DNA of 41,792 nucleotides from JAAUTS01 sp034440395 (GTDB lineage: Bacteria; Verrucomicrobiota; Verrucomicrobiia; Methylacidiphilales; JAAUTS01), in assembly GCA_034440395.1 (NCBI GenBank), contig JAWXBW010000011.1, positions 1 to 41,792 of the forward strand, in the 5' to 3' direction. Position numbers and translations under genes: made by a program. Below, piece after piece: positions 25,587-34,878 of this stretch. Every line of letters begins with the position of its first letter. The first letter of the stretch is position 1. The notes beneath the pieces were generated by a model. It worked only from the letters and a program-made list of their open reading frames with translations, did no database searches and had not been told where the DNA came from.

Positions 25587-27425
25587 TTAGACTTTACCAC
25601 CAGCTCGTTTACGGGCAGCGGTCGTCAGGTGACGTTTGCGCAGGCGTAAGCTACTGGGGGTAATTTCTAGATATTCGTCTGATCCGATGTATTCGATCAT
25701 GCGCTCTAAGCTCATTTTAATCGGAGGAGCGAGTTGAACGCCTTTACCGTCACCTTGAGAACGCATGTTGTTCAAGGTTTTTGCTTTGCAAGGGTTGGCT
25801 ACCATGTCGTCAGGGCGGGAATTTTCTCCGAAAATCATGCCTTCATAAACTTCTTCCTGAGGTCCGACAAAGAGTTTCATCCGTTCCGACAAGGCTTCTA
25901 GCGAGTAGGCTGTGCTGACTCCCTGTTCCATGGCGATAACAACTCCGTTAGCGCGGGCACGAATTTCTCCTTTGAAGACACCGTATTCCTTAAAAATATG
26001 GCTCATGATACCCATACCTTTACTCAAGTTTAAGAGGTCAGTGCCGAAGCCGATGAGGCCGCGGGTAGGGACGACACCTTCTAAGGTAACGCTTTTAGTT
26101 TGGTGATGCATGTTGACGATTTCAGCCTTACGCTCCGCAAGGTTTTGGAGGACGTCACCCAAGTTTTCCGTGGGGACTTCTACATAGACGCTTTCGTAAG
26201 GTTCCAGCATGTCACCATTTTCACTGCGGTGCATGATGACTTCAGGGCGAGAGACCATGAGCTCAAAGCCTTCACGACGCATTTGTTCAACGAGAACGGC
26301 GATCTGCATTTCACCACGAGCACTAACTCGGAAAGCGGCAGCGGATTCCGTTTCCTCTACTTTAAGGCTAACGTTGGTGCGAATTTCTTTAATCAAACGG
26401 TCATAAATGTGACGCGCTGTCATAAACTTCCCTTCCTTACCGTTTAAGGGAGAGTCGTTAACCAGAATTTGCATAGTAATGGTGGGAGGATCAATAGCGA
26501 TGAAGGGGAGGGGCTGGCGTTGGTCATTATCCGTGAGGGTTTCACCGATGAAGACTTCTTCAATACCGCTGATGCCGACGATGGTTCCAGCGGCAGCTTC
26601 CGTAATTTCGATTTGGGTAAGGCCTTCAAAGGAGAATATTTTCGTAACTTTACCTTTAGACTTCGTTCCGTCTCCGTGGTAGCAGACCAAAGGGTCACCG
26701 ACCTTGACCGTGCCGCCGTAGATCTTACCGAAGGCGATACGGCCAACGTAGTCGTTATAACCTAAGTTAGAAACGAGCATGCTGAAGTGTCCGTCTAGCT
26801 CTGCCACGGGAGGTGGGACTTTAGCTACGACTATTTCATAAAGATCGGTCATACCAGCGTTACGGATTTCATCTGTTAACGAACCTTTCCATTCCAAGGT
26901 AGCAAAACCGCTTTTTCCAGATGCGTAGATGACTGGGAAGTCGAGCTGTTCATCGGTGGCGTTGAGTTCAAGGAAGAGCTCGAAGACGGCATCTAATACT
27001 TTATGCGGATCGGCACTTTCGCGGTCGATTTTATTGATAACGACGATGGGCTTAAGCTTGGCCTCTAAGGCTTTACGTAATACGAACTTAGTTTGAGCTT
27101 GAACGCCTTCAAAGGAATCGACGAGGATGAGTACACCGTCAATCATGCGCATAATGCGTTCTACTTCACCGCCGAAGTCAGCGTGGCCGGGGGTGTCAAC
27201 AATGTTAAAAAGGTAGTCTTTATAAAGGAAGCTCGCATTTTTAGATTTAATGGTGATGCCCTTTTCCCTTTCTAGGTCCATGGAATCCATAACCCGCTCA
27301 ACCACGGCTTGGTTTGAGCGGAAGGTGCCGGCTTGGCGGAGCAGTTGGTCAACGAGGGTGGTTTTCCCATGGTCAATGTGGGCAATGATTGCGAAGTTGC
27401 GAATTTTTTCGATAGAGTGGGCCAT
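25587..27425 (-). CDS. typA: Translational GTPase TypA/BipA
   Basis: This 612-aa ribosome-associated GTPase is involved in 50S assembly and stress adaptation. The GTPase domain has G1 AHIDHGKTTL, the effector loop with EREKGITIKSKNAS, G3 DTPGHADFGGEVERI, G4 NKIDRESADP, and G5 YASGKSGFA. Domain II follows (IAFGKIYGGTVKVGDPL), then an EF-G-III/V-like pair (RGEMQIAVLVEQMRREGFEL; VPTRGLIGFGTDLLNLSKG) and the BipA-specific C-terminal domain with EYLEITPSSLRLRKRHL. Length is normal. Confidence 0.97.
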   Translation of the reverse strand: MAHSIEKIRNFAIIAHIDHGKTTLVDQLLRQAGTFRSNQAVVERVMDSMDLEREKGITIKSKNASFLYKDYLFNIVDTPGHADFGGEVERIMRMIDGVLILVDSFEGVQAQTKFVLRKALEAKLKPIVVINKIDRESADPHKVLDAVFELFLELNATDEQLDFPVIYASGKSGFATLEWKGSLTDEIRNAGMTDLYEIVVAKVPPPVAELDGHFSMLVSNLGYNDYVGRIAFGKIYGGTVKVGDPLVCYHGDGTKSKGKVTKIFSFEGLTQIEITEAAAGTIVGISGIEEVFIGETLTDNDQRQPLPFIAIDPPTITMQILVNDSPLNGKEGKFMTARHIYDRLIKEIRTNVSLKVEETESAAAFRVSARGEMQIAVLVEQMRREGFELMVSRPEVIMHRSENGDMLEPYESVYVEVPTENLGDVLQNLAERKAEIVNMHHQTKSVTLEGVVPTRGLIGFGTDLLNLSKGMGIMSHIFKEYGVFKGEIRARANGVVIAMEQGVSTAYSLEALSERMKLFVGPQEEVYEGMIFGENSRPDDMVANPCKAKTLNNMRSQGDGKGVQLAPPIKMSLERMIEYIGSDEYLEITPSSLRLRKRHLTTAARKRAGGKV

Positions 27426-27564
27426 AAATAATATCCGGTTGGGACTAGCTCTTAGTTAAACTAAGTCCACAGAGGAACGTCTTTTCTAGCAGGGAACCAA
27501 GGTTGCGCAACCACGAAAAACTGAAAGTTTTTGGTTAAGCAGGTATTTCAGTATTATGTGCCAG

Positions 27565-28596
27565 CTAAATGGGGGGCGATTGCGCCTCTGAGCGCACCAA
27601 TTCTTCGGCTATTTGCACGGCGTTCCATGCAGCACCTTTAAGCAATTGATCTCCACTGATAAAGAGAGCTAGGCCGTTCGGATTAGAGAGATCTTTGCGG
27701 ATACGACCCACAAGGATGTCGAGATCACCCGTGGCTTCTAAAGGCATGGGGAAATGATTAGTCTCGGCATCATCCACAAGCCGAACCCCAGGAGCCTTAC
27801 GGAGAATTTCCCGGGCTTGTTCAGGGCTCAAGGGTTGTTCCGTTTCGATCACGACAGATTCAGAGTGGGCGCGGAGCACAGGCACGCGGATGCAGGTGGC
27901 TTGCATGGGTAAATTAGGCTCGTGAAACATTTTCTGAATTTCTGCAATGAGTTTATTTTCCTCTTCATTATAACCGTTCTCGCTGATGGAAGTGTTATGA
28001 GAGAAAAGATTAAAAGCCAGTTGGTGGGGGAGCACCTTAGCCTGAGGGGTCTTACCGTCCACATGGTCGCGGACTTGTTGCAATAGTTCTTCCATAGCCT
28101 GAGCTCCAGCACCGCTGGCAGATTGGTAGGTGGAAACGATGATGCGTTTAATGGTAGCCGCTTGATGTAGGGGCCAAAGAGGCACGGCTAGAATGGCCGC
28201 ACAACAGTTGGGGTTAGCAATGAGGCCGCGATGGTTTTTAAGATCTCCTGGATTTACTTCTGGCACGACAAGGGGGACATCTGCATCCATACGGAAGGCG
28301 GAGGAGTTATCGATCACCACGGCGCCAGACTTAATGGCATGAGGAATAAATTCCCGCGAGCGGGTGGCGCCTGCACTGAAGAAGGCGATGTCCACGCCGA
28401 CAAATGCCTCGGCGGAAAGTGGTTCAATGGGGTGTTGCTTACCTTGGAACTCTAGGGTTTTGCCTGCGGAACGGGCAGAGGCGAGAAGCTTTATGCTGCC
28501 TACGGGAAAGTGACGGCGTTCGAGAACACGAAGTATTTCTACTCCGACAGCTCCCGTAGCACCGACGATAGCAAGGTTAACAGATTTAGAATTCAT
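27565..28596 (-). CDS. asd: Aspartate-semialdehyde dehydrogenase
   Basis: This 343-aa NADPH enzyme converts aspartyl-4-phosphate to the semialdehyde for lysine/diaminopimelate, threonine and methionine. The nucleotide-binding motif is AIVGATGAVGVEILRVL. The catalytic Cys lies in NPNCCAAIL; the usual N-C-S/T has become N-C-C, but the Cys is kept. VVSTYQSASGAGAQAMEEL and the HNTSISENGYNEEENK motif are characteristic. The active-site His region reads RVPVLRAHSESV. A small lipoprotein gene lies 55 bp upstream on the same strand. Confidence 0.95.
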   Translation of the reverse strand: MNSKSVNLAIVGATGAVGVEILRVLERRHFPVGSIKLLASARSAGKTLEFQGKQHPIEPLSAEAFVGVDIAFFSAGATRSREFIPHAIKSGAVVIDNSSAFRMDADVPLVVPEVNPGDLKNHRGLIANPNCCAAILAVPLWPLHQAATIKRIIVSTYQSASGAGAQAMEELLQQVRDHVDGKTPQAKVLPHQLAFNLFSHNTSISENGYNEEENKLIAEIQKMFHEPNLPMQATCIRVPVLRAHSESVVIETEQPLSPEQAREILRKAPGVRLVDDAETNHFPMPLEATGDLDILVGRIRKDLSNPNGLALFISGDQLLKGAAWNAVQIAEELVRSEAQSPPI

Positions 28597-28650
28597 AATA
28601 GTTAGAGATAAGTTAAAAACTTAAATTAAGTCCCACAAGCTGGCAAGTCT

Positions 28651-28881
28651 TCAGCGTGGCGGCAAAGGAAGGCGAGGGTCTTGGCGCCTATCTGTTTTCG
28701 ACTTAGGAAAAGTGGTGGCAGCCCTTTCGAGAGAACTCCCTACTACTCCATTTGATATGGGGGAATCTATCTCTTTTTCTAGTGCTTGGCTAAAAGGATC
28801 TCCCTCCGATCGGGGGAGGGACGAACATGAGCTTAAAACGCTGAAACAAATAAGGAGTCCGAGCCAATGATACTTTTTCAT
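28651..28881 (-). CDS. Small putative lipoprotein
   Basis: This 76-aa protein has a type II signal peptide: MKKYHWLGLLICFSVLSSC, with the lipobox LSSC and Cys19 as the lipid-attachment site. The mature part is short, polar and Pro/Arg-rich at the end (RRQDPRLPLPPR), predicted disordered. The residue after Cys is Ser, consistent with outer-membrane sorting in the E. coli rule, though that may not apply here. No family is recognised. It sits between nadB and asd on the same strand. Confidence 0.7.
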   Translation of the reverse strand: MKKYHWLGLLICFSVLSSCSSLPRSEGDPFSQALEKEIDSPISNGVVGSSLERAATTFPKSKTDRRQDPRLPLPPR

Positions 28882-28948
28882 ACTCTACGATTTTTACGCA
28901 GACGATAAATAGCTGCAAGGAAACTTCCAAGCAAGGCTTTCCATCGCG

Positions 28949-30547
28949 CTAAGCTAAGTCCGTTTTCTTCAAAACCGTATTCACGGGATTCTCCATCTGA
29001 TCAGGGTAATCTAATGTATAGTGCAATCCTCGGCTCTCATGCCGTTCCATCGCAGATTTAACAATCAACCAAGAAACCAAGGCCAGATTTCTTAATTCCA
29101 GTAGGTCCGCCGTGACAGTAAAATTCCAATAAAAGTCTTGGATTTCCTTTAAGAGAATATTTAACCTATTTTCCGCACGTAATAGCCGTTTATTCGTGCG
29201 CACGATCCCGACGTAGTCCCACATCAATTGCCTAATCTCTCTCCAATTATGGGTAATAACCACCAACTCATCAGGATCATACGCATCTCCTTTTTGCCAT
29301 TCTGGAATATCCTGTTTCTCTGGAAACTGTCTAATAACACTTAAGGCCGCAACCGACGTGCGGTCAGCTAAGACTAGGGCTTCTAACAAAGAGTTGCTCG
29401 CTAGTCGGTTAGCTCCATGCAAACCCGTGCAAGCTACTTCACCTATGGCATAAAGACCTAGTAATGACGTAGCCCCTTGCGAGTTCACTTGCACACCTCC
29501 GCATTGATAATGCGCTGCTGGCACCACTGGTATAGGTTTCTCTGCCATATCGATTCCCAAATTCATACAATAATGATAGATCGCAGGAAAACGGTCTTGA
29601 AGATACTCACTGCTTTTCCCCGTCATATCCAAATAGACACATTCCGCACCCGTCTTCTTCATCTCCGCATCAATAGCTCTAGCCACAATATCCCGCGGAG
29701 CCAGTGAAGCACGTGAGTCATAAAACTGCGTAAACTCTCTACCCTCTTTATTAATTAATACGCCTCCTTCACCGCGTAATGCCTCAGAAATCAGGAACGA
29801 TTTAGAAAACGGATGATAAAGACACGTAGGATGAAATTGAATAAATTCCATGTTAGCTATCTTCACCCCCGCTCGGTAAGCCATGGCAACACCATCCCCT
29901 GTGGCTATATCTGGATTAGTCGTATAAAGATAGCACTTACCGCAACCCCCCGTTGCCAATACGGTGACAGGCGCACGATAAACATCTATCTGGTTCTTTT
30001 GCTTATCCAACGCATAAACTCCCAGACACCGTGGCTCACCATTGGCTTGAAGTTTATCTGAGCGAATCAAATCAATTGCTACCCTATTTTCTAAAACAGA
30101 TATATTAGGATGCGTATCCACCGCTGCTAATAAAGCTCGTTCAATCTCCTTGCCCGTCATGTCCTTAGCGTGCAGAACCCGACGCTTACTGTGTCCCCCC
30201 TCTTTCCCTAAATCATACTCTGTTAGCACCCCATTATCTCTTTGTGAAAATTGCACTCCAATAGCAATCAACTCATCCACCCGCTCCGGCCCCTCTGCTA
30301 CCACGCTACGCACCATAGCCTCGTCACACAAGCCAGCCCCAGCATCAAGAGTGTCTGCCACATGGAGTTCTACGGTGTCTTCCTTAGAAGTCACACAGGC
30401 TATCCCGCCCTGAGCATAGTTCGTATTCGACTCAGCTTTGTTTTTCTTCGTTAAAATACATACCGAGCCGTGCTCAGCCATTTTTAGCGCTAAGCTCAAC
30501 CCAGCAATGCCGCTACCTAAAATCAAACAATCAAAATCCTTAATCAT
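28949..30547 (-). CDS. nadB: L-aspartate oxidase
   Basis: This 532-aa FAD enzyme oxidises L-aspartate to iminoaspartate in the first step of de novo NAD synthesis. Seen: ILGSGIAGLSLALKMAEHG (FAD-binding), NTNYAQGGIACVT (the family signature), LTEYDLGKEGGHSKRRVLHA, ATGGCGKCYLYTTNP, FHPTCLYHP, and PAAHYQCGGVQV with the catalytic His region; GANRLASNSLLEAL is the C-terminal FAD motif. Start MIKDFDCLILGSG overlaps the YkgJ-like gene by 4 nt. Length is normal. nadA and nadC are not in the window. Confidence 0.96.
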   Translation of the reverse strand: MIKDFDCLILGSGIAGLSLALKMAEHGSVCILTKKNKAESNTNYAQGGIACVTSKEDTVELHVADTLDAGAGLCDEAMVRSVVAEGPERVDELIAIGVQFSQRDNGVLTEYDLGKEGGHSKRRVLHAKDMTGKEIERALLAAVDTHPNISVLENRVAIDLIRSDKLQANGEPRCLGVYALDKQKNQIDVYRAPVTVLATGGCGKCYLYTTNPDIATGDGVAMAYRAGVKIANMEFIQFHPTCLYHPFSKSFLISEALRGEGGVLINKEGREFTQFYDSRASLAPRDIVARAIDAEMKKTGAECVYLDMTGKSSEYLQDRFPAIYHYCMNLGIDMAEKPIPVVPAAHYQCGGVQVNSQGATSLLGLYAIGEVACTGLHGANRLASNSLLEALVLADRTSVAALSVIRQFPEKQDIPEWQKGDAYDPDELVVITHNWREIRQLMWDYVGIVRTNKRLLRAENRLNILLKEIQDFYWNFTVTADLLELRNLALVSWLIVKSAMERHESRGLHYTLDYPDQMENPVNTVLKKTDLA

Positions 30548-30879
30548 GACTTTATCCTAACTTCTATTTCAACTGGTTTCGCCTCACACACATCACGCCA
30601 TTTTGGGAAATTCCAAGTATTGGGGAAGCCCTTACATTGAAAAGGTTTTACTTTGTTAACGATACACGTGTTCATGCCATCTAAAAATATACACTCACCA
30701 TTAGCCTTATTCTTTAAGACCAAACTGGAACGATTAGGGTTAATCTCTGTGTAACGTTCCACGAAATCTGTCACCTCCATATTCAAGAAATGAGAGATTT
30801 CCTGAGCATCTCCTTCGGTCAAGCGGACAAAGCCTGGCCAGCGGCAACAATTTCCACAGCGTTGACATTGATAAAACAC
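30544..30879 (-). CDS. YkgJ family cysteine-cluster protein
   Basis: This 111-aa protein has the YkgJ/UPF0153 pattern: CQRCGNCCRWPGFVRLT at the N-terminus, CIFLDGMNTCIV, KPFQCKGFP, and a further Cys near the C-terminus (RDVCEAK). Seven to eight cysteines are expected to bind zinc or an Fe-S cluster. It overlaps nadB by 4 nt, so the two are translationally coupled; a link to cluster or metal supply for NAD synthesis is possible, but the family function is unknown. Confidence 0.85.
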   Translation of the reverse strand: MFYQCQRCGNCCRWPGFVRLTEGDAQEISHFLNMEVTDFVERYTEINPNRSSLVLKNKANGECIFLDGMNTCIVNKVKPFQCKGFPNTWNFPKWRDVCEAKPVEIEVRIKS

Positions 30880-30923
30880 TTGCCGAGCTTACAGAAAAGC
30901 ATTACATTTTCACTTCAAATTTT

Positions 30924-30996
30924 GGAGTTGTAGCTCAATGGTTAGAGCACCGCCCTGTCACGGCGGGGGTTGCGGGTTCGAGTCCCGTCAACTCCG
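30924..30996 (+). tRNA. tRNA-Asp (GUC)
   Basis: The cloverleaf is complete over 73 nt: acceptor GGAGTTG paired with CAACTCC, D-arm GCTC/GAGC, anticodon arm CCGCC-CTGTCAC-GGCGG with GTC anticodon, T-arm GCGGG-TTCGAGT-CCCGT, and discriminator G as expected for Asp. The 3' CCA is not encoded (GGG follows). It lies between the divergent YkgJ gene start and the convergent TPR gene. Confidence 0.97.
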
Positions 30997-31033
30997 GGTT
31001 AAATTAACCTCCCTTCGCCGTAAGCTTCTTAGC

Positions 31034-32026
31034 TTACTTAGCTAATGGGAAAAGTCTCAGCAAACTCACGGGAGAAGCTTGTTCTTCTTGCAATTCCCCA
31101 TCGTAGAAAATCCTCAAAACATAGCCATAATAACGGCGTTTTTCGGGAGGATTTTCCGCTTTCTCTGGAATATAGCGCACACGCAGAGTCTCTAAACCAT
31201 TTGTGCTCCAGTCTGGCTTAGAACCACTTAGGAAACGTGCTTCCACATTCACTCCCACCAGCCGTTTGTCCGCCACCATATCATAAAAAAAAAGTTGAAT
31301 ACGCAAACGGCGGAAGTCCACTGGAGCTTTCAAGCCGTTTAATTTCAAAACGAAATCTTTCTGAATTTCCACCGGCTGAGCTGGGATGGGTTCCGGAGTT
31401 GTCTTAACCTCATCTAAAACAATCAACCGTTTCATATTAAGTAACTGCTGCTCACGCTGTCGGGCTTCTTCCTCCAAACGAATACGGTCTTCTATCAACT
31501 GCGCTCGCTTTTGTGCCAATTGAATTGTGGCCTCAGGAGTTGTTTTTAAACCTAAAATACTGCGCCAAAGAGCTAACGCTTTGGTGCTCTTCCCGCGAGC
31601 TTCCTCTAACATGGCAAGGTTTGTCAGGGTTGTAGGATGATTTCCATCGAGGCTAAGAGCCTGATTCAACGCCGATTCCGCTAAGATAAAATCGCCGGCA
31701 CGACGGAATCGTAGAGCCTCTTCGTTTAACTTCATGATCTGCACGACTTGCTCAGAACCCTTGCCTACCGTGATACGGCCTTTCGTATCCGGGATTGGTA
31801 GGTAGGGAATGATGTCATCGTCTAGGCCCGCCTTCTTTTCCATAATAAAGGCATTCTCCGCAAGCTTTGGAGCCTTTGTTTCAACTAAAGTTTGCCTAAA
31901 CCAAAAAATGAAAGCCAACAAGAGCACTTCCAATAGAATAAACAAACCAACCACATATACAGCCACCGAATAAGCCTTAGGCCTCAGACGCTGTTTAGCA
32001 ACTTTAGATAAATCCATTTCTGACAC
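31034..32026 (-). CDS. Membrane-anchored TPR protein
   Basis: This 330-aa protein has one N-terminal membrane helix (about 19-43, YSVAVYVVGLFILLEVLLLAF). Tetratricopeptide-like repeats follow at about 95-165 (ALRFRRAGDFILAESALNQAL, ending in TTLTNLAMLEEARGKSTKAL). A charged helical stretch follows (about 175-205, RLEEEARQREQQLL) and a beta-rich C-terminal domain (LRIQLFFYDMVADKRLVG, YYGYVLRIFYDG). The topology suggests a periplasmic scaffold. No specific family is recognised. Confidence 0.8.
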   Translation of the reverse strand: MSEMDLSKVAKQRLRPKAYSVAVYVVGLFILLEVLLLAFIFWFRQTLVETKAPKLAENAFIMEKKAGLDDDIIPYLPIPDTKGRITVGKGSEQVVQIMKLNEEALRFRRAGDFILAESALNQALSLDGNHPTTLTNLAMLEEARGKSTKALALWRSILGLKTTPEATIQLAQKRAQLIEDRIRLEEEARQREQQLLNMKRLIVLDEVKTTPEPIPAQPVEIQKDFVLKLNGLKAPVDFRRLRIQLFFYDMVADKRLVGVNVEARFLSGSKPDWSTNGLETLRVRYIPEKAENPPEKRRYYGYVLRIFYDGELQEEQASPVSLLRLFPLAK

Positions 32027-32156
32027 TGATACACTCTAGCAAAGAACATGACTTAGTCACGTAATTCTCCTCAGTAAATACAATGGCACCCTGCAAGAAG
32101 GTCAAAACACGAATTATACTTCCCCAAGAATCCTGACTATCTGTATCCATAAAAAC

Positions 32157-32591
32157 TTAGCCTGTAGCGGGGTTTAGCCATTGTAAATTAGGGAACCGCG
32201 AGAATCCGTGATCGAGGCTGACTAGGGTGGCGTCGTGCTCGATGGCTAGAGCCGCCAGCCATGCGTCGTTGATGTCGTTGCCAACCAATGCAAGATCATT
32301 GATCAAACTACATAATAGGGCATTGTGCGAGGATAAGGGCTGGAGGCGATAGATGCGGGGATGACTCCAAAGGTCCTCGCTCCAAAATTTTAAAACGTGA
32401 TTCATTGGGGCTACTTGTATTCTGGACAAGGTAGAGATCCGCAAGAAGGCTGTCTCAACCAATTCACAGAGTCCTATTTTTGCTCCATTGAACCCCGAGT
32501 TCTGCAACCATTTAGCACATATCTGATGCTCGGGGGCTTCCTTGCGGAAGGCATTGATTAGAACATTGGCGTCGGGAATTAAGAGAGGCAT
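32157..32591 (-). CDS. PIN-domain toxin (VapC-like)
   Basis: This 144-aa PIN ribonuclease has the acidic residues in place: Asp in IPDANVLINAF, Glu in GLCELVETAFLR, Asp pair in VGNDINDAWLAALAIEH, and Asp in LVSLDHGFSRFPNL. The LDHGFSRF ending is characteristic of one VapC subgroup. It overlaps the antitoxin gene by one base (32591). This second, unrelated TA module lies between the TPR gene and the ABC island. Confidence 0.92.
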   Translation of the reverse strand: MPLLIPDANVLINAFRKEAPEHQICAKWLQNSGFNGAKIGLCELVETAFLRISTLSRIQVAPMNHVLKFWSEDLWSHPRIYRLQPLSSHNALLCSLINDLALVGNDINDAWLAALAIEHDATLVSLDHGFSRFPNLQWLNPATG

Positions 32592-32860
32592 CAGGACGGG
32601 TCCCTTAGGGAAATGCCCAGCTTGGCCAAATCATGTTTTTCCTGCTCCTCGTTGTCTATGCGTTTAATATCTTCAGGGGTAAATGGAAAGGGCGTTCCCG
32701 ATTGGTAAACACGAAAGTGGAAAGGCACGGCCTCTTGCTTAGGCTGTAATTTTAGTCGAAGCCCCTCTTCAATAAACTTCGTCAGGGTGACCCCCTCTCT
32801 CGCCGCTTCGGCTTTCGCTTCGCGGTAAAGCATATCGTCGATACGTAAGGTGGTTTGCAT
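32591..32860 (-). CDS. VapB-type antitoxin (ribbon-helix-helix)
   Basis: This 89-aa antitoxin has MQTTLRIDDMLYREAKAEAA, a ribbon-helix-helix DNA-binding N-terminus, followed by REGVTLTKFIEEGLRLKL and an acidic C-terminal region that would bind the toxin (FTPEDIKRIDNEEQEKHD). It is encoded ahead of its PIN toxin with which it shares one base. The start lies next to repeated sites that look like operators. Confidence 0.9.
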   Translation of the reverse strand: MQTTLRIDDMLYREAKAEAAREGVTLTKFIEEGLRLKLQPKQEAVPFHFRVYQSGTPFPFTPEDIKRIDNEEQEKHDLAKLGISLRDPS

Positions 32861-32893
32861 GACAGAAATATGTCATAAGAAAGAAATATGTCA
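32860..32893 (-). promoter_or_regulatory. Iterated operator upstream of VapB
   Basis: AGAAATATGTCA occurs twice as a perfect 12-bp direct repeat (32864-32875 and 32882-32893), 18 bp apart start to start. The first copy is also half of an inverted repeat TGACA (32860-32864) / TGTCA (32871-32875). The array begins at the antitoxin start codon, fitting cooperative binding of a ribbon-helix-helix antitoxin. Confidence 0.55.
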
Positions 32894-33044
32894 ATTTGCA
32901 AACTAGTTTGAGTTCAAGAGGTCAAAGATGTATCTGTAGCAAGGAGTCTAAACGTGAACTTGATTCCTTTGTCTCGGGGTGGATGACGACAAATAAATGT
33001 TCGCCCTAAGAGAAGGCCATAAGGCTTGTATTTAAGCGCAGTCT

Positions 33045-34832
33045 TTACTTAGGTGCTGCTGGTTCCACTGCGGCTGGAACCTCGACTGGTATGAGTTCTA
33101 AAAGTAAGCAATCCTCGTGTATCATACTAAAGGCTATGCTCTCACCCTGAAACCGGGCTAAACGTAAGCCATCCCCCAACTCTTTACCTATTTCCAACAC
33201 GATGGGTTTTTCGCCATTTAAAATCGTCAAGCGAAGGTAGCGCGGGCCGAAACTTTTCTCGCTTTGCAACGACCAGTCTTTTAAGGGAATGGAAGCCAAA
33301 AGCTCTAATTGCCTTTGGAAAATGGCTTGATCTATTTTTTGAGTTCCGACTGTTTGTGGCCAGTCTTTATCCTTAGATAGTGAAAAAGTCTGGTTAGCCT
33401 TTTCCCAAGTGATGGAGCGTGTCACTTTAGGATCATATATTTTAATAAGTTTACCAAACCACTCATGTGGTAAAATTGATATGATGGGAATCTGTTCTTC
33501 AGGGAGTGTAAGAATGTTGGTGCTGTAAGGCGTTAAGATAGAAACAACACCCTTTTTAGGACTAGAGAATAAAAGGACTTTTTCGTGGCTTACACCTTTT
33601 TCATCTTTAATAAGAAGCGTTATTTTTAAAGCCGGTTTATTCAAGCCTTGCTTCTTTTTTTCAGCCTCGTCATCAGGAAGAAAACTGTTGGCACGAACTT
33701 TTTTTAAGGACTCAATTAAAGTTTGGATTTTTTCAACATCTGCCATTCTCTCTTCAGGTAAATCTATAACCCATTCAGACGGAGCTTTCGATTGCTGCCT
33801 TAGTGTTAGCATAAGCTCTTCTTTTTCAATTTTAACTTGCGTTACTTCTTCCTTGCTAGACAGAGTAAGAATGCGCTTGTCTCGAACTTTTTCAAAAATG
33901 CCTGATATTGTTTGGTAGAGTTTAGTATTAATTTTAAAAACATTAGGCCTGCTTTCTAGCTGAGCATAGTAAGTTCCTTTTTGGTCACTTAATTCTCCAC
34001 CTATTCGTAAGGTTTCTGTTTTTTCCCCGTATTTAATATCTAAGGCAAGTGTTGGAGAGTTTAGGCCATAGGCCGCTATGTTCAAGGCATTATCTGCGAC
34101 GAACCCTTGAACTTGGGCTGAAGAAAGATTAGCTAACAGCGTGGATACCTCACTCTCGTCAGCAGCGATAACTAGAGGTTTAGTCATTGTCCAGATGAGG
34201 GATAACTTGTCTTTTAGTAGTTCGGTTTCAGCCCCGCCCTTACGCAAAGTTAGACTGCGAACATCCTCCGGCAAAAACTCAAATATTTTTCGGCTCCGCC
34301 AGTTGTCTAAACCTTGATCTAGTTTCGCTTCTAATTGTTTATCAACAATGATGATCTCCTGTGTCTTGCCACTATTAATTAAAACGTAAACCGAATTTTC
34401 TCTGGAAGTAGGCTTGCCGAAAGTGAGTTGATAAAACTCGTTATTTTGACGAATCCTCAGCTGCTTCTTCATAGGAGACAAACCGAAGGTTTCAAGTGCT
34501 TGATCCCAGTCTGGTAACTGCTTACGATCTAATGTAGCTAGGCGCCGACTATGTTCCAGTTCAGCAATCAAAGTCGCCACAGAATTCTGGTCAGCAGGAA
34601 ATTTTGCGGGTGATTCCATGGCCCATACCCCATCAAGACTTTTGCTGAAGGTATAATTTCCATCCGTATTCAAGATTTCTAAGCGATCTATCGCTTCGGT
34701 AACAATGGGAAATAAACGATCTTGATCCAGATTTTTATCTCTCGTCCCGGTTCCTTTAAAGCCAATGACCACTAGGTAAATGAGTAACCCTAAAGAGACC
34801 ATCGCTAGGAAAAAAGTCGTTCGTGTGGTCAT
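33045..34832 (-). CDS. DUF4340 domain protein of the ABC/Gld-type island
   Basis: This 595-aa protein has an N-terminal membrane segment (MTTRTTFFLAMVSLGLLIYLVVIGF) and a large extracytoplasmic part. Repeated beta-alpha units with the sequence type W.M..P...PAD...V..L...L (for example VWAMESPAKFPADQNSVATL, and WTMTKPLVIAADESEVSTL) are the hallmark of DUF4340, which accompanies gliding-type ABC transporters in PVC bacteria and others. It is last in the four-gene cluster, 46 bp after the GldG-like gene. The biochemical role is unknown. Confidence 0.88.
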   Translation of the reverse strand: MTTRTTFFLAMVSLGLLIYLVVIGFKGTGTRDKNLDQDRLFPIVTEAIDRLEILNTDGNYTFSKSLDGVWAMESPAKFPADQNSVATLIAELEHSRRLATLDRKQLPDWDQALETFGLSPMKKQLRIRQNNEFYQLTFGKPTSRENSVYVLINSGKTQEIIIVDKQLEAKLDQGLDNWRSRKIFEFLPEDVRSLTLRKGGAETELLKDKLSLIWTMTKPLVIAADESEVSTLLANLSSAQVQGFVADNALNIAAYGLNSPTLALDIKYGEKTETLRIGGELSDQKGTYYAQLESRPNVFKINTKLYQTISGIFEKVRDKRILTLSSKEEVTQVKIEKEELMLTLRQQSKAPSEWVIDLPEERMADVEKIQTLIESLKKVRANSFLPDDEAEKKKQGLNKPALKITLLIKDEKGVSHEKVLLFSSPKKGVVSILTPYSTNILTLPEEQIPIISILPHEWFGKLIKIYDPKVTRSITWEKANQTFSLSKDKDWPQTVGTQKIDQAIFQRQLELLASIPLKDWSLQSEKSFGPRYLRLTILNGEKPIVLEIGKELGDGLRLARFQGESIAFSMIHEDCLLLELIPVEVPAAVEPAAPK

Positions 34833-34878
34833 GATATCTATGCGATCAGCTTGGTTGCCTTATAGCTGCCTTTATCGT

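Noticed and set aside
25566..25587. Palindrome AACCCCGGGGTT after typA
   Set aside because: It has no loop and no T-run, so it is not a credible terminator.
27508..27538. Imperfect hairpin AACC-acg-AAAAACT-gaa-AGTTTTT-GGTT between asd and typA
   Set aside because: It is A/T-rich with a bulge and lacks a following T-run on the minus strand, so it is too weak to call.
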